Shown here piece by piece: positions 27,601 through 35,194 of a stretch of 64,000 nucleotides of DNA. Every line of letters begins with the position of its first letter. The stretch's first letter is position 1. Made by a program: the position numbers and the translations under genes. A model generated the notes under the pieces. That model had not been told where the DNA came from. It saw only the letters and a list, made by a program, of their open reading frames with translations, and searched no databases. Source of the DNA: Dehalococcoidia bacterium (GTDB lineage Bacteria > Chloroflexota > Dehalococcoidia > SpSt-223); contig JANWZD010000001.1 of the NCBI GenBank assembly GCA_025054935.1, positions 265,008 to 329,007 of the forward strand, given 5' to 3'.

Positions 27601-27685
27601 GCTCGTGGGGCTGTATGACGGGGAGACCGGGGAGCGCCTTCGCGCGCCGGATGGGCGCGACGCGATCGCGCTCCCCTTGCCCTAA
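24683..27685 (+). CDS. 1000-residue GT87-like membrane glycosyltransferase with internally duplicated head
   Basis: Largely transmembrane. The motif D-x-G-(F/L)-(I/L)-P-(Y/F)-R-D-x-W-x-E-x-P-P-V occurs twice, near residues 48-64 and again near 400-416, each preceded by a similar membrane segment. The second copy leads into a full GT-C module of GT87/DUF2029 type (GVWTGLGAATKVLPAAVVPAL, ALADGYYRGGELVP, TISKGWSPQFIVYPLG). The first copy lacks these later parts. Residues 870-1000 form a beta-rich outside domain (LRLFAHLIGEEGQLLAQSDGP, VGLYDGETGERL) shared with the genes at 43032 and 53135. Probably polyprenyl-sugar-dependent surface glycosylation. Confidence 0.8.
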   Translation: MDQHPDRRVVLVLSALLLILSLLLYKLGGYLTDSEARLLDLNWLALTDAGFIPYRDLWVERPPVMAGWSWLAYRASLLLPPWHDWRLFFALFDGLAGLAGGLAALALAGRLLSPIRLAVLGASLGLLASAIASDGPLLLAFVLGWVALEGASHRRAATLLATVSPFAVGPLLLLVHLAWGVLVQRRLLTFLAAAPLLGAVGAAAVARGHAWASAAATIATGGAPLFTATERRLDPALAPTPGGEWLLAIGLVLLAGLAARRMRLGLAEGTALLVAAGGLVGPLAGPEILLILAALALLTLRLVPAALLSAVLGLAGTVWLAAAVGERALPTLLGTASGIAGALVIASRRAAGLTDDGGAAAQGIAFVTLRLGALLLLRPFGYFGEWNDFNFFLGWARLADEGLLPFRDFWMEHPPVFPSLVVVAYQIAQRFPALPEERAWFNLALGLLTFPAEIAALLAARRIAARADAPAGAATASWAYVLSFPALFFWTAGFDGMVLAFTLLGLAAALTGRPGRAGVWTGLGAATKVLPAAVVPALMLAVGRRSAVRLLAAFGATLIVILLPVVAVNPRLALASAASLTTRGSWETVWALADGYYRGGELVPPRARTDPATVAATARPSAVPWLPVAVASAGGYLLLLLRARRPLAPRRALALAAAALLGLLTISKGWSPQFIVYPLGLVFLLLPARRALVYAVTLAAANSLEYPFALLLLDGEAWPLAVAVVWRTAALGALVVELLAIGLPLPPRPRLASAAASALALAPAALLPLIVLALAHYRTLWLEPDDPLWTSLTDTPRSGGLLAASEERFRQLTPYTSVPILRPVAGMLASHALAERPFWRVLGADPPTLERLAVELAPVGVFAALRPGSHSTFFLPVLQPWQPMTAHLGGHALLGSSVTRLEKEDVVPPSVVVSTRWAIGEAGPRDLRLFAHLIGEEGQLLAQSDGPLRPTTPAARERIDRRLIPLARGAVGLLVGLYDGETGERLRAPDGRDAIALPLP

Positions 27686-27739
27686 CCTTCCTGCGACGCC
27701 GGACGGTCCGGAGACGCCGCATGGCCTACCGAGCGAAAC

Positions 27740-27766
27740 GGGGCCGACCCAGATGGGCCGGCCCCT
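27740..27766. terminator. Possible bidirectional terminator between the GT gene and tRNA-Glu
   Basis: GGGGCCG (27740-27746) pairs with CGGCCCC (27759-27765) around a loop that itself can pair; TTCGTTCG follows on the plus strand. The T-tract is weak. Confidence 0.4.
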
Positions 27767-27785
27767 TCGTTCGCCCTCCCGGCAG

Positions 27786-27858
27786 TGCTCCCAAGGGGAT
27801 TCGAACCCCTGTACCCACCTTGAAAGGGTGGTGTCCTAGGCCCCTAGACGATGGGAGC
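27786..27858 (-). tRNA. tRNA-Glu (TTC)
   Basis: On the minus strand: acceptor GCTCCCA/TGGGAGC, D arm GTCTAGGGGCCTAGGAC, anticodon stem CCACC/GGTGG with loop CTTTCAA (anticodon TTC), T arm GGGGTTCGAATCCCC and discriminator A. CCA is not encoded. Confidence 0.95.
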
Positions 27859-27884
27859 GGCTGGGGGAGTATACCACGCCGCGG

Positions 27885-29453
27885 TCAGGCAAGCTTGCGG
27901 ATCTTGTAGTAGGGCGGGTCGCCGTCGGCCCGCCGGTTGAAGTTGTCCAGCTTCGGGCTGTGCGCCCAGACGATCGTCCCCTGAACGAGGAAGAGATACG
28001 GCGGGTCCTCATGCATCACGGCAACGGCGTCCTGAAGCAGTTTCTCGCGCTTCTTCGGGTCCATCTCGCGCTGAGAGGCGGTGAACAGCCGGTCGAACTC
28101 CATGTTGTCGTAGCGGCGCGCGCCGCCGGTCTGCTGGGAAGGACTGAACCAAGTAAGAGCGAAGTCGGCGTCGAGAGCCGGCAAGTTGGTCAAGGAGACC
28201 CCCGTAATTGGCGCCCGTGCCACCCGGCCGAAGAAGCGGTCGGAGTTCGACCCCGAGTCCGAATATTGCGTGATCTGGGTTTCGATCCCGACCTCGCGCA
28301 GCTGCGCTTGGATGAAGGGATAGACTTGATGCATCTCCGCGTTGAACAGATAGGCATCCATGCGGATGGTGAAGCCGTTGGGGTAGCCTGCTTCAGCGAG
28401 CAGCTGCCGCGCCTTCGCCGGGTCGTAGGGATACGGCTTCAGGTTTGGGTTGAACCCGAACGTCTCCCGCTGAATCACTTGGCCCTGGTCGGGGATAGTC
28501 AGTCCCTTGAAGATCACCCGCGCGATCGCCTCTTTGTCGATGGCGTAGTTGATGGCTTGCCGGACGCGCTTATCGCGGGTAGGGGAGCCTTCGATGATGC
28601 TGTCCATCCACGCGCCCCAGCTTGAGCCGGTGTTGAAGGGAACGATGACAAAGCCGGCGGCGCGAAGGGCGTCTACTTGGTCGACGGGGGTTTGGTTGAT
28701 GGCGTCAAGCTCGCCCGAGCGGAGACCAGCGAGCCGAGCCGATGCCTCGGGAATATAGCGGACGGTGATGCGCTCGAGGGTCGGCTTGACAGTAGGGTGG
28801 TCGGGGTTGCGTTCGATGGTGATGCGATCCTGCGGCTTCCAGAAGACGACCTTGAAGGGGCCCGAGCCAATCGGCTTTGCTTCAAACTCGGCGTCGCCGA
28901 CCCGCTCGATATAGGCCTTGGGCAGGATCGGCACCATCCGCACGCGCACCAGCAGCAGCGGGTCAGGCTCGGCGACCGTGACGTTGACCGTATGCTGGTC
29001 GACCCTCGTCGCGCCGCTGATCCGCCCCATTCGGCTGACGATCGGTGACCGTCGCGCAGGATCAAGCGCCCGAGCGTAGGTAAAGACGACGTCGTCCGCC
29101 GTTACCGGCGTGCCGTCGTGCCACCGATGGTTTGTCGCCAGTTTGAACTGCCAGGTCGTCTCGTCGAGCTGCCGCCACTCGAGCGCGAGCTGCGGGATCA
29201 GCTTGCCATCGTCATCCTGCCCGATCAGCGATTCGTACACCCCGTAGCGGTTGGGGTTTGTCCCGAGCGTGGTCATCGGGTCCATGGTGGCAAAAATGTT
29301 GTGGACCCCGACGCTGATCGATTGGTCCGCGGCGAGCTGGAGCGTCGGCTGCGTGGCGGCGCCAGTTGAGGGGGTGGGAGAAGCGGCGGGAGCGCAGGCG
29401 AGCACAGTTCCAAGGAGAAAGCAAGCTGCTCCGGCGAACGGAAGTGACCGCAT
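27885..29453 (-). CDS. ABC transporter substrate-binding lipoprotein, SBP family 5
   Basis: The protein has 522 residues. The N-terminus is a lipoprotein signal (LLGTVLAC, lipidated Cys20) and a Pro/Ala/Thr linker. The rest is the peptide/nickel/oligopeptide-type binding fold: WQFKLATNHRWHDGTPVTADDVVFTYARAL, GSGPFKVVFWKPQDRI, and KRVRQAINYAIDKEAI. It should capture a peptide or similar solute outside the membrane. No permease or ATPase genes lie beside it, so it is an orphan. TTGGAGG precedes the ATG, and the TATACA part of a GTGTATACAC palindrome lies about 27 nt upstream. Confidence 0.88.
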   Translation of the reverse strand: MRSLPFAGAACFLLGTVLACAPAASPTPSTGAATQPTLQLAADQSISVGVHNIFATMDPMTTLGTNPNRYGVYESLIGQDDDGKLIPQLALEWRQLDETTWQFKLATNHRWHDGTPVTADDVVFTYARALDPARRSPIVSRMGRISGATRVDQHTVNVTVAEPDPLLLVRVRMVPILPKAYIERVGDAEFEAKPIGSGPFKVVFWKPQDRITIERNPDHPTVKPTLERITVRYIPEASARLAGLRSGELDAINQTPVDQVDALRAAGFVIVPFNTGSSWGAWMDSIIEGSPTRDKRVRQAINYAIDKEAIARVIFKGLTIPDQGQVIQRETFGFNPNLKPYPYDPAKARQLLAEAGYPNGFTIRMDAYLFNAEMHQVYPFIQAQLREVGIETQITQYSDSGSNSDRFFGRVARAPITGVSLTNLPALDADFALTWFSPSQQTGGARRYDNMEFDRLFTASQREMDPKKREKLLQDAVAVMHEDPPYLFLVQGTIVWAHSPKLDNFNRRADGDPPYYKIRKLA

Positions 29454-29478
29454 CGAACCTCCAACCTGACCCGATCCA

Positions 29479-29488
29479 GTGTATACAC
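29479..29488. promoter_or_regulatory. Palindrome GTGTATACAC before the binding-protein gene
   Basis: A perfect 10-bp palindrome whose TATACA half could be the -10 for the minus-strand gene. A second TATAC lies 15 nt further upstream. It could be an operator; this is tentative. Confidence 0.3.
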
Positions 29489-29622
29489 CGGTTCGTCCTC
29501 AGTATACGGAAGTTGATGGGCGTTGCCCGTTTCTCCCGCCGGCGCTCGCCGCAGAAGCACGGAGCGTTCGTGCGAGGCCGGTCGCCGACGGCGTCTGAGG
29601 CGGGAGACGCCTCTTGCGCGGC

Positions 29623-30669
29623 CTAGCCGGTGCGCGCGTGCGCTCCCTCTTCCATGGCCGAGGGCAAGGGGTGATATTTGCGGTGGGTATATTCAGCAAA
29701 CTGGTCAGAGGCGTGGACGTAGCGGTTGGTGGTGCTCAGCGACTCATGGCCGAGCAGGATTTGGATCGCCGCCGGGTTCGCCCCCTCCTCGGCGAGATAG
29801 GTCGCAAAGCCGTGACGGAGCGAATGCGCCGTGGTCGGCACCGGAATGCCGAGCTTCTCGCGGTATTCCTTGATCTTCGATTGGATGTAGTTTGCCGACA
29901 GCCGCTCCCCCTTTTCCCCGTTGCGCCCGCCGCGGTAGGGAACAAACACCGCCGGCAGGTCGTCGGTGCGCGTCGCGAAATAGGCCCGCAGATGGTGCTG
30001 CGCTCGGGGCGTCAGGTAGACGAAGCGGCGCTTTTTGCCTTTCCCGAGGATGTAAATGCGGCCGCGGTCGTCCACTTGGTGGCGGTCGAGAGCGACCAGT
30101 TCCGAGATCCGCATGCCGGTCGCGAACAGCACCTCGAGCACAGCGCGATTGCGCAGCGCCACCTTTGGGTCGTGCTCGAGCGCAGTCGGCGCCTCGATCA
30201 GCCGCACCAGATCGGGCAGCTCCGCGACTTGCGATTCCCGCTTCTCCGCCTTGACCAGCTTGACTGCATCCGGCGGAACGGGCGGCGTCTCCCCCGCCTC
30301 GATCAGAAACCGCAGGTACGACCGCAGGCTGCTCAGCATCCGATTGATTGAGCGGGCGGAGAGGCGCTTGCCGGCGCTGGGCCGCCTTCCCGCTCCTGCC
30401 GGCTGCCCGCGCCGGGTCGAAGCGAGATACGCCTTGTAGCTCGTCAGTACTTTGCGATCGACAGCGGCAAAAGCGATCGCACGGGCGCGAAGAAAGCGGT
30501 CAAATTCTTCGAGATCGCGGCGATAGTTGTAGATGGTCTCAGGGGAGTAGTTGTTCGCCTCAAGATCATTGAGGAAATCGACGAGCCGCTCGAGCATCTG
30601 GTCTTCGCGCTCCCATCGCAGTTGGAAGGCGCACTGCGCGTACTCTGCAGGTAGGCGGCCTTCCCGCAT
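29623..30669 (-). CDS. Tyrosine recombinase of XerC/XerD type
   Basis: 348 residues from ATG 30669; a start at 30597 (MLERLVDFL) would give the usual Xer length, though neither start has a strong ribosome site. N-terminal SAM-like core-binding domain (NDLEANNYSPETIYNYRRDLEEF), then the catalytic domain with Arg in TGMRISELVAL, Lys in GKGKKRRFVYL, HSLRHGFATYL (His, Arg), LGHESLSTTNRYVH (His) and the nucleophilic Tyr in NRYVH. It resolves chromosome dimers at dif or serves a related element. No second Xer gene is adjacent. A tRNA-Gln lies 160 nt away, but no duplicated tRNA end marks an integrated element. Confidence 0.9.
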   Translation of the reverse strand: MREGRLPAEYAQCAFQLRWEREDQMLERLVDFLNDLEANNYSPETIYNYRRDLEEFDRFLRARAIAFAAVDRKVLTSYKAYLASTRRGQPAGAGRRPSAGKRLSARSINRMLSSLRSYLRFLIEAGETPPVPPDAVKLVKAEKRESQVAELPDLVRLIEAPTALEHDPKVALRNRAVLEVLFATGMRISELVALDRHQVDDRGRIYILGKGKKRRFVYLTPRAQHHLRAYFATRTDDLPAVFVPYRGGRNGEKGERLSANYIQSKIKEYREKLGIPVPTTAHSLRHGFATYLAEEGANPAAIQILLGHESLSTTNRYVHASDQFAEYTHRKYHPLPSAMEEGAHARTG

Positions 30670-30787
30670 TTGCTGCCACTCTACACAGCTTGCTTGGCTG
30701 GTTCAAGCCGTTAGCTTGGCTGCAGTGAGCGCCTGGAGCGAGTGGGTATGCCGCGGCGGCGCACTCGAGCGCGCCGCTCTGCCCCCG

Positions 30788-30816
30788 TTGCAGACGGGTG
30801 ACGGCTGTGGTAGAGT
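30788..30816 (+). promoter_or_regulatory. Promoter of tRNA-Gln
   Basis: TTGCAG at 30788-30793, a 17-nt spacer and TAGAGT at 30811-30816, 14 nt before the mature tRNA. Confidence 0.65.
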
Positions 30817-30830
30817 AGCATTGGTTGCGG

Positions 30831-30901
30831 TGGGGAATCGTCTAGCGGTAGGACAGCAGACTCTGGATCTGTTAGCCGAGGTTCGAATCCTCGTTCCCCA
30901 G
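30831..30901 (+). tRNA. tRNA-Gln (CTG)
   Basis: Acceptor TGGGGAA/TTCCCCA (U1-A72, usual for Gln), D arm GTCTAGCGGTAGGAC, anticodon stem CAGA/TCTG with anticodon CTG, T arm CGAGGTTCGAATCCTCG and discriminator G. No encoded CCA. Confidence 0.95.
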
Positions 30902-30906
30902 CCGGA

Positions 30907-30937
30907 ACGGCCGCTCGCTCGAGCGGCCGTTTTCTTT
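30907..30937. terminator. Strong terminator after tRNA-Gln
   Basis: A 10-bp perfect inverted repeat ACGGCCGCTC/GAGCGGCCGT with a 4-nt loop, followed by TTTTCTTT. The convergent holin-like gene ends 11 nt beyond, so it may also stop transcription from that side. Confidence 0.8.
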
Positions 30938-30947
30938 GCGCTGCGCG

Positions 30948-31316
30948 TCAGCTGTTGCCGAGGAAGAGCGCGCCCAAGATTGTCGACACGACGCTGACAA
31001 TAAGCGCGCCGAAAAACGCCGACCAGAAGCCGTCGATATAGAAGCCGGCGCCAAAGAGGGTGACGGCGAGCCACGAGGCGAGGGCGAAGGTGGCAGCGTT
31101 GATCACCAACGAGAAGAGCCCGAGCGTCAGGATGATCAGCCCGCAGGAGAGCAGCCGCAGAATGGGCCGGATGACGGCGTTGACGATGCCGAGAACGGCG
31201 GCCATCACTATCACTGCCAGCCAGCCGTTGGTATCGACGATCGTGATGCCGGGGATGAGCAGCGCCGCAAGCGCGACCGAGACCGCAATAATCGCCCAGC
31301 TCACCAACAGCCGCAT
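30948..31316 (-). CDS. Phage-holin-IV / YvlD-type membrane protein
   Basis: The protein has 122 residues and four membrane helices. The layout of the PF04020 family is clear: WAIIAVSVALAALLIPGI, then VMAAVLGIVNAVIRPILRLLS, then GLFSLVINAATFALASWL and FWSAFFGALIVSVVSTILG. Members were named after mycobacterial holins but are common chromosomal envelope proteins; YvlD of Bacillus belongs here. GAGGAGGAGC lies directly before the ATG and TATGAT 16 nt upstream, so the leader is very short. Confidence 0.88.
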   Translation of the reverse strand: MRLLVSWAIIAVSVALAALLIPGITIVDTNGWLAVIVMAAVLGIVNAVIRPILRLLSCGLIILTLGLFSLVINAATFALASWLAVTLFGAGFYIDGFWSAFFGALIVSVVSTILGALFLGNS

Positions 31317-31490
31317 TGCTCCTCCTCGACGCCATCATAACGGAGAAGGGGGCGGAAGCGCTGCCGGCTGATGAGAGCAGGGCGCTCCGAAGAAGCCCGC
31401 GCGTCTTCTGCTGCATCCGCCAATCGCGCGGCCGGCAGGCTGAGGAGCGCTGCCGAACAGCGGGAGTATCGGCCGGACGCCCGCCAAAGC

Positions 31491-31916
31491 TCAATGAAAC
31501 CACTTCCACGGCGGGTCCTCGACCCACGAGTGGGGAGTGACCTTCACCTGCAGCCGCGGCACATGGAACTGGTGACCAGCTCGCCAGAGGATCGAATATG
31601 CAAAGGGGCGTCCCAATCCATTGAACAGATGATCCATTGTCAGGTGGACGAGGTAGCTGACCATGGCTGGGAGAACGAGGGGATAGCGGAGCGCGGCGAC
31701 TACCCCGAGAGCGCCGAACTCCCAGCCGTGGAGGGGGAGGATCAACCAATCGCGCGTGCGGGTCACCTTGCAGACGGCATAGTCCACGAGGTGGTCGGCA
31801 TCGATGAGGGTGCCAGCCGCAAGCGCGGCCGCAGCGGCAAGCGGGCGGCGCGTGATCGCGTAGGTTCCCGCTGCGAGAAGAGCGGAAACAATCGCATGCT
31901 GGTAGGGTTTCGCCAT
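31491..31916 (-). CDS. Membrane metal-dependent-hydrolase-like protein
   Basis: The protein has 141 residues with three or four membrane segments. His near the start (KPYQHAIVSAL), the DADHLVDY motif at the end of a helix (about 40-47), HGWEFG (about 62) and LVHLTMDHLFN (about 94-104) match the His/Asp scatter of membrane-bound hydrolases of the YdjM/DUF457 type. The activity is untested in most of them. ATG 31916 follows AAGGAG and lies one base after the stop of the methyltransferase gene, so it is the last gene of a four-gene operon. Confidence 0.65.
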   Translation of the reverse strand: MAKPYQHAIVSALLAAGTYAITRRPLAAAAALAAGTLIDADHLVDYAVCKVTRTRDWLILPLHGWEFGALGVVAALRYPLVLPAMVSYLVHLTMDHLFNGLGRPFAYSILWRAGHQFHVPRLQVKVTPHSWVEDPPWKWFH

Positions 31917-31917
31917 C

Positions 31918-33180
31918 CTACCGAGCTCCTTCCCAGACAAGTGTCGTACAGGTCTCGATATGGTAGGTCTGCGGGAAGAGGTCAACCGGCTGCACTTCCT
32001 CGAGCCGATACCCGCCGTCCACTAGGAGGCGCAGATCGCGCGCGAGGGTTGCGGGCTCGCAGGAGACATAGAAGACCCGTGGCGGGCGGCGGGCGAGAAT
32101 GGCGCGCAAGACCTCGGGTCTGCATCCGGCGCGCGGCGGGTCGATGATGAGGGCATCGAGGGGACCGTCCAGCTTCGGCAACGCGTCTTCCACTTTGGCC
32201 TGGAGAAACATCACGTTCTGAACGTCGCTCCCATTGCGACGTGCGTCGCGGAGCGCTGAGGCCGATTCTTCGATGCCGACCACTCCTGCGCAGTAGGGAG
32301 CGAGCAGCAGCGCGAACAGACCGACCCCGCAGTAGGCATCGACAAGCCATTCTCGGCCGCTCAAGCCAAGGCGGTCGCGCGCCAGCAGCACCAGCAGCTC
32401 GGCCTGGCTGACGTCGGCAGGGGGGTCGGCCACGAGCGACGAGAGGTCGCGGCGGTCAGGACGCGTGTTCACCTGAAAAAAGGAGGAGGGAGAGACGACG
32501 AATTCCCGGCCGAGCATCGTCTCGCGGTACGAAGGCTGACCGGAAGGGAGAGGCGTCTCGCCATCGCCGATCTTCGGCCCTACCAGCACGTCGCCCGTCC
32601 GCGCGCCCGTCCGCACGACAACCTGATGGAGCCGACGGCCGAGCGCTTTTCCTTGGAGCTCGGCAAGCACGGCGTTGATCGGCGGCTGCATCAGGAGACA
32701 GTAGTCAACGGCGAGGAAACGCCGATGGTCACTGCGCGTAAAACCGAGATGTCCCGACCGGCGCACCGAGAAGCGCGCGTGGTTACGATAGTGCCACGGG
32801 TCGGTGCAGCCGATAGTCGGGCGCACCGGCGGAGCGCTGAACTTCCCAATCCGCTCCAGCTGTTCGACGACGATACGTCGTTTCGCCTCCAGCTGAGCAG
32901 GATAGGCAAGATGCTGCCACTGGCAGCCGCCGCACTCGCCAAAGTAAAGGCACGGGGCAGGTACGCGGTCGGGGGAAGGTTCCACGACCTCCACCAGCCG
33001 TCCGCGCAGGTAATCCTGCCGCTCTTCAACGATGTCGATGACGACGAGCTCGCCCGGCAGACCAAACGGGACAAAGATGACCCGGCCCTCATCACGCCCG
33101 ATGGCCGCTCCGCCGTGGACGAGCGCTTCCAGCCGGACCGTGCGGCGCGGAAACGAGGAGGGCGATTGTCCAGCAGTCAT
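31918..33180 (-). CDS. 23S rRNA (uracil-C5)-methyltransferase, RlmD/RumA type
   Basis: The protein has 420 residues. An N-terminal TRAM domain (VRLEALVHGGAAIGRDEG, about 13-70) is followed by an Fe-S loop (CLYFGECGGCQWQHLAY), the RNA-binding part, and a Rossmann SAM domain (DAYCGVGLFALLL). The catalytic Cys is in VFYVSCEPATLARDL and the general base Glu in TYHIETCTTL near the end. It makes m5U in 23S rRNA (or tRNA T54, as TrmA relatives do). The ATG overlaps the birA stop (ATGA), and an open upstream frame is not used. Confidence 0.92.
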   Translation of the reverse strand: MTAGQSPSSFPRRTVRLEALVHGGAAIGRDEGRVIFVPFGLPGELVVIDIVEERQDYLRGRLVEVVEPSPDRVPAPCLYFGECGGCQWQHLAYPAQLEAKRRIVVEQLERIGKFSAPPVRPTIGCTDPWHYRNHARFSVRRSGHLGFTRSDHRRFLAVDYCLLMQPPINAVLAELQGKALGRRLHQVVVRTGARTGDVLVGPKIGDGETPLPSGQPSYRETMLGREFVVSPSSFFQVNTRPDRRDLSSLVADPPADVSQAELLVLLARDRLGLSGREWLVDAYCGVGLFALLLAPYCAGVVGIEESASALRDARRNGSDVQNVMFLQAKVEDALPKLDGPLDALIIDPPRAGCRPEVLRAILARRPPRVFYVSCEPATLARDLRLLVDGGYRLEEVQPVDLFPQTYHIETCTTLVWEGAR

Positions 33181-33947
33181 ACCTGAAGAGTAACCTCTCC
33201 CGCCGCGAACGCCTCGATCTCGCCGTTCGGCAGCTGAACAAGCAGGCGCCCCAGCTGGTCGACCTCGACTGCGCGGCCCCGCGTCACGCGGCCGCCGGCG
33301 CGGATCTCCACCGACTGGCCGAGCGTTTCGAGCCGCTCCCGCCACGCGGGGACCAGAGTGTGACCGGCGAGCAGACGGTCGTAATGGGCATCGAGCCGCT
33401 CCAGCAGGGCGTTGAGCAACACGCGCCGTTCGATCGGGCGGCCAGCAGCGCGCGACAGGCTCGTCGCCTGCTCTGGGATGCCCGGCACGCGCCGGGGATC
33501 GAAATTGACATTAATCCCGACGCCGCCGACGGCCGTGGCGCGGTCGCCGCTCAGCCGGCTCTCAACGAGGATCCCGCCAGTCTTCAAGCCCGCGAGGAGC
33601 AGGTCGTTCGGCCACTTCAGCCGGACGGGGAGGCCGGTGACGTGCTCGATCGCGTCGGCGGCCGCGAGAGCAAGCAGCATTGGAAGAAGAGGAAGCACGG
33701 GGGCTGGAGGCCGGATCAAAACCGAGAGCATGAGCGAGCCGCCCGGCGGCGAGAGCCACGGCCGCTGAAAGCGACCGCGGCCGCCCGTCTGCTCCTCGGC
33801 GAGAACGACCAGTCCTTCCTCTGCGGCGGCAGCGCGCGCCCAGACCTCATCCATCGTGCTGGATGTCCTCGCGAGCACGACGGCGTCGCGCCCGAACCGG
33901 CCGGCGCGTGGAAGGCCCCAAGCAGCGAGATCAGACTGCAACGGCAA
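33177..33947 (-). CDS. birA: Biotin--[acetyl-CoA carboxylase] ligase
   Basis: The protein has 256 residues, a stand-alone ligase without the DNA-binding N-terminus of E. coli BirA. Catalytic loop GGRGRFQRPWLSPPGGSLMLS (about 55-75), the lysine-containing KWPNDLLLAGLKTGGILVES (about 109-128), GVGINVN, and a C-terminal SH3-like cap (GRAVEVDQLGRLLVQLPNGE). It activates biotin as biotinyl-AMP and joins it to carboxylase carrier proteins. Its start overlaps the LLM oxidoreductase stop by 17 nt, and its stop overlaps the methyltransferase start. Confidence 0.93.
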   Translation of the reverse strand: MPLQSDLAAWGLPRAGRFGRDAVVLARTSSTMDEVWARAAAAEEGLVVLAEEQTGGRGRFQRPWLSPPGGSLMLSVLIRPPAPVLPLLPMLLALAAADAIEHVTGLPVRLKWPNDLLLAGLKTGGILVESRLSGDRATAVGGVGINVNFDPRRVPGIPEQATSLSRAAGRPIERRVLLNALLERLDAHYDRLLAGHTLVPAWRERLETLGQSVEIRAGGRVTRGRAVEVDQLGRLLVQLPNGEIEAFAAGEVTLQV

Positions 33948-34968
33948 TCGGCGTCAGCGGTGCGTGCTCAGGCATCACCCGCTCGGCAAAGAGACGCATC
34001 GAATGGCGCACGAACTCCCGGTCGAGGCCGCCCCAATCGAACCAGCAGATGAGGTGGCGAACCCCGAGGGCATGGAGGCGGTCGATCTGCTCCGCGATTT
34101 CCTCTGGCGAGCCGACGAGAACGCCGCGCTCGATCAGCTCCTCTGGGGTTTCAGGACGCTGCGGCGGCTGTGCCGGCGTCACTTGGAGATCGGCGGCGAC
34201 CGAAAGGTACTGCTCGGCGGTGCGGCGCGCGATCCGCCACGCCTCGGCGCTCGTTTCGGCGATGAGGATATGGCGAAGAACGCCGCACAGCTCGAGCGAC
34301 CGGACGATCGTCGCTTCGTCGTGGCCGGCGGCGCGGCGCGCCTGAACATAGCGTTGGATGCTCTCGTAGGCACCTTCTTCCCCCAGCCGTCCGATGAGAA
34401 TGGGGCGACCGAGCTGGGCGGCGCGGACCTGCGACTCGGGCTTGGTGGCCGCGTGGACGATTGGCGGGTGAGGATGCTGGAAGGGGCGCGGGTAGACCGA
34501 AACTCCCTCCACCTGAAAATAGCGCCCCTGGAAGGAGACCACCGGCTCCGTCCAGCAGAGGCGCATCAGCTCGACCCCCTCGGTAAAGCGTTGGCGACGC
34601 TCGTCGAGCGAGACTGCAAAGCCGCGGAAGTCGCGCGGCGAGAGCCCGGGTCCTACTCCGGCGATAAGCCGGCCTCGGCTGAGGTTGTCGATCAGGGCAA
34701 ATTCCTCGGCGAGACGGATGGGATGTTGCAGGGGCATGATCGCGATGCCCGAGCCCAAACGAATGCGCGACGTGCGCATCGCCATCGCTGCAAGCACCGG
34801 GGTGGGCGAGCCGAAGGTGCCGTACGGAGTGAAGTGATGCTCGGCGACCCAGCACACCTCGAAGCCGAGCTGTTCGGCAAGGACGGCGCTCTCAATGGCA
34901 TCAGCGAGGTCGTCGGCGGCAGCGATCCCGGGGCGTACTTGGCCGACGTGGAACGTGCTGAACCGCAC
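33931..34968 (-). CDS. LLM-class flavin-dependent oxidoreductase
   Basis: The protein has 345 residues of the bacterial luciferase-like TIM barrel. The N-terminal LAEQLGFEVCWVAEHHF (about 28-45), SRIRLGSGIAIMPLQHPIRLAEEFALIDNLSRGRLIAGVGPG (about 70-115) and C-terminal GSPEEIAEQIDRLHALGVRHL are signatures. It would use FMNH2 or F420 to oxidise an organic substrate. The GTG start at 34968 has a strong GGAGGAG site. It is the first gene of the operon with birA, the rRNA methyltransferase and a membrane protein; no functional link is obvious. Confidence 0.9.
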   Translation of the reverse strand: MRFSTFHVGQVRPGIAAADDLADAIESAVLAEQLGFEVCWVAEHHFTPYGTFGSPTPVLAAMAMRTSRIRLGSGIAIMPLQHPIRLAEEFALIDNLSRGRLIAGVGPGLSPRDFRGFAVSLDERRQRFTEGVELMRLCWTEPVVSFQGRYFQVEGVSVYPRPFQHPHPPIVHAATKPESQVRAAQLGRPILIGRLGEEGAYESIQRYVQARRAAGHDEATIVRSLELCGVLRHILIAETSAEAWRIARRTAEQYLSVAADLQVTPAQPPQRPETPEELIERGVLVGSPEEIAEQIDRLHALGVRHLICWFDWGGLDREFVRHSMRLFAERVMPEHAPLTPIAVAV

Positions 34969-35022
34969 TGGCTCCTCCTCCCCCGGCCGGATGCCGAAAT
35001 CACTCGTGACGAGACGGTCGAT

Positions 35023-35031
35023 TGCTATACT
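35023..35031 (+). promoter_or_regulatory. Divergent overlapping promoters: extended -10
   Basis: TGCTATACT gives an extended -10 (TGn-TATACT, box at 35026-35031) for the plus-strand protease gene. The same bases read on the minus strand give TATAGC (35029-35024) for the LLM operon. The two -10 boxes share four bases, so the polymerases must exclude each other. Confidence 0.5.
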
Positions 35032-35036
35032 GCTCA

Positions 35037-35194
35037 GGCGCGGGGATGAAACTTTTGCCGCTGCAATGGCGTACCACGCGCGCGAGCCTCGGCAAAAGGG
35101 TAGCACAGTCCTGAGGTCGCGAGGAGCGGTTGGCAAGCGGTCGCTCGGCGGGGCGCTGCCCTGCCGAGCGCTTGAACGAGGAAAAGAGGGCGAA
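35037..35194 (+). promoter_or_regulatory. Structured 158-nt leader of the protease gene
   Basis: The untranslated leader holds a 9-bp perfect inverted repeat CTTTTGCCG (35052-35060) / CGGCAAAAG (35090-35098), enclosed by CTCAGG (35033-35038) / CCTGAG (35110-35115). A second hairpin CGCTCGGC (35142-35149) / GCCGAGCG (35163-35170) lies near the start codon. No riboswitch class was recognised. CTCAGG partly overlaps the expected transcription start. Confidence 0.4.

Noticed and set aside
30669-30901. Integrative element at tRNA-Gln
   Set aside because: The recombinase is Xer-like, and no repeated tRNA 3' end or element genes were found.
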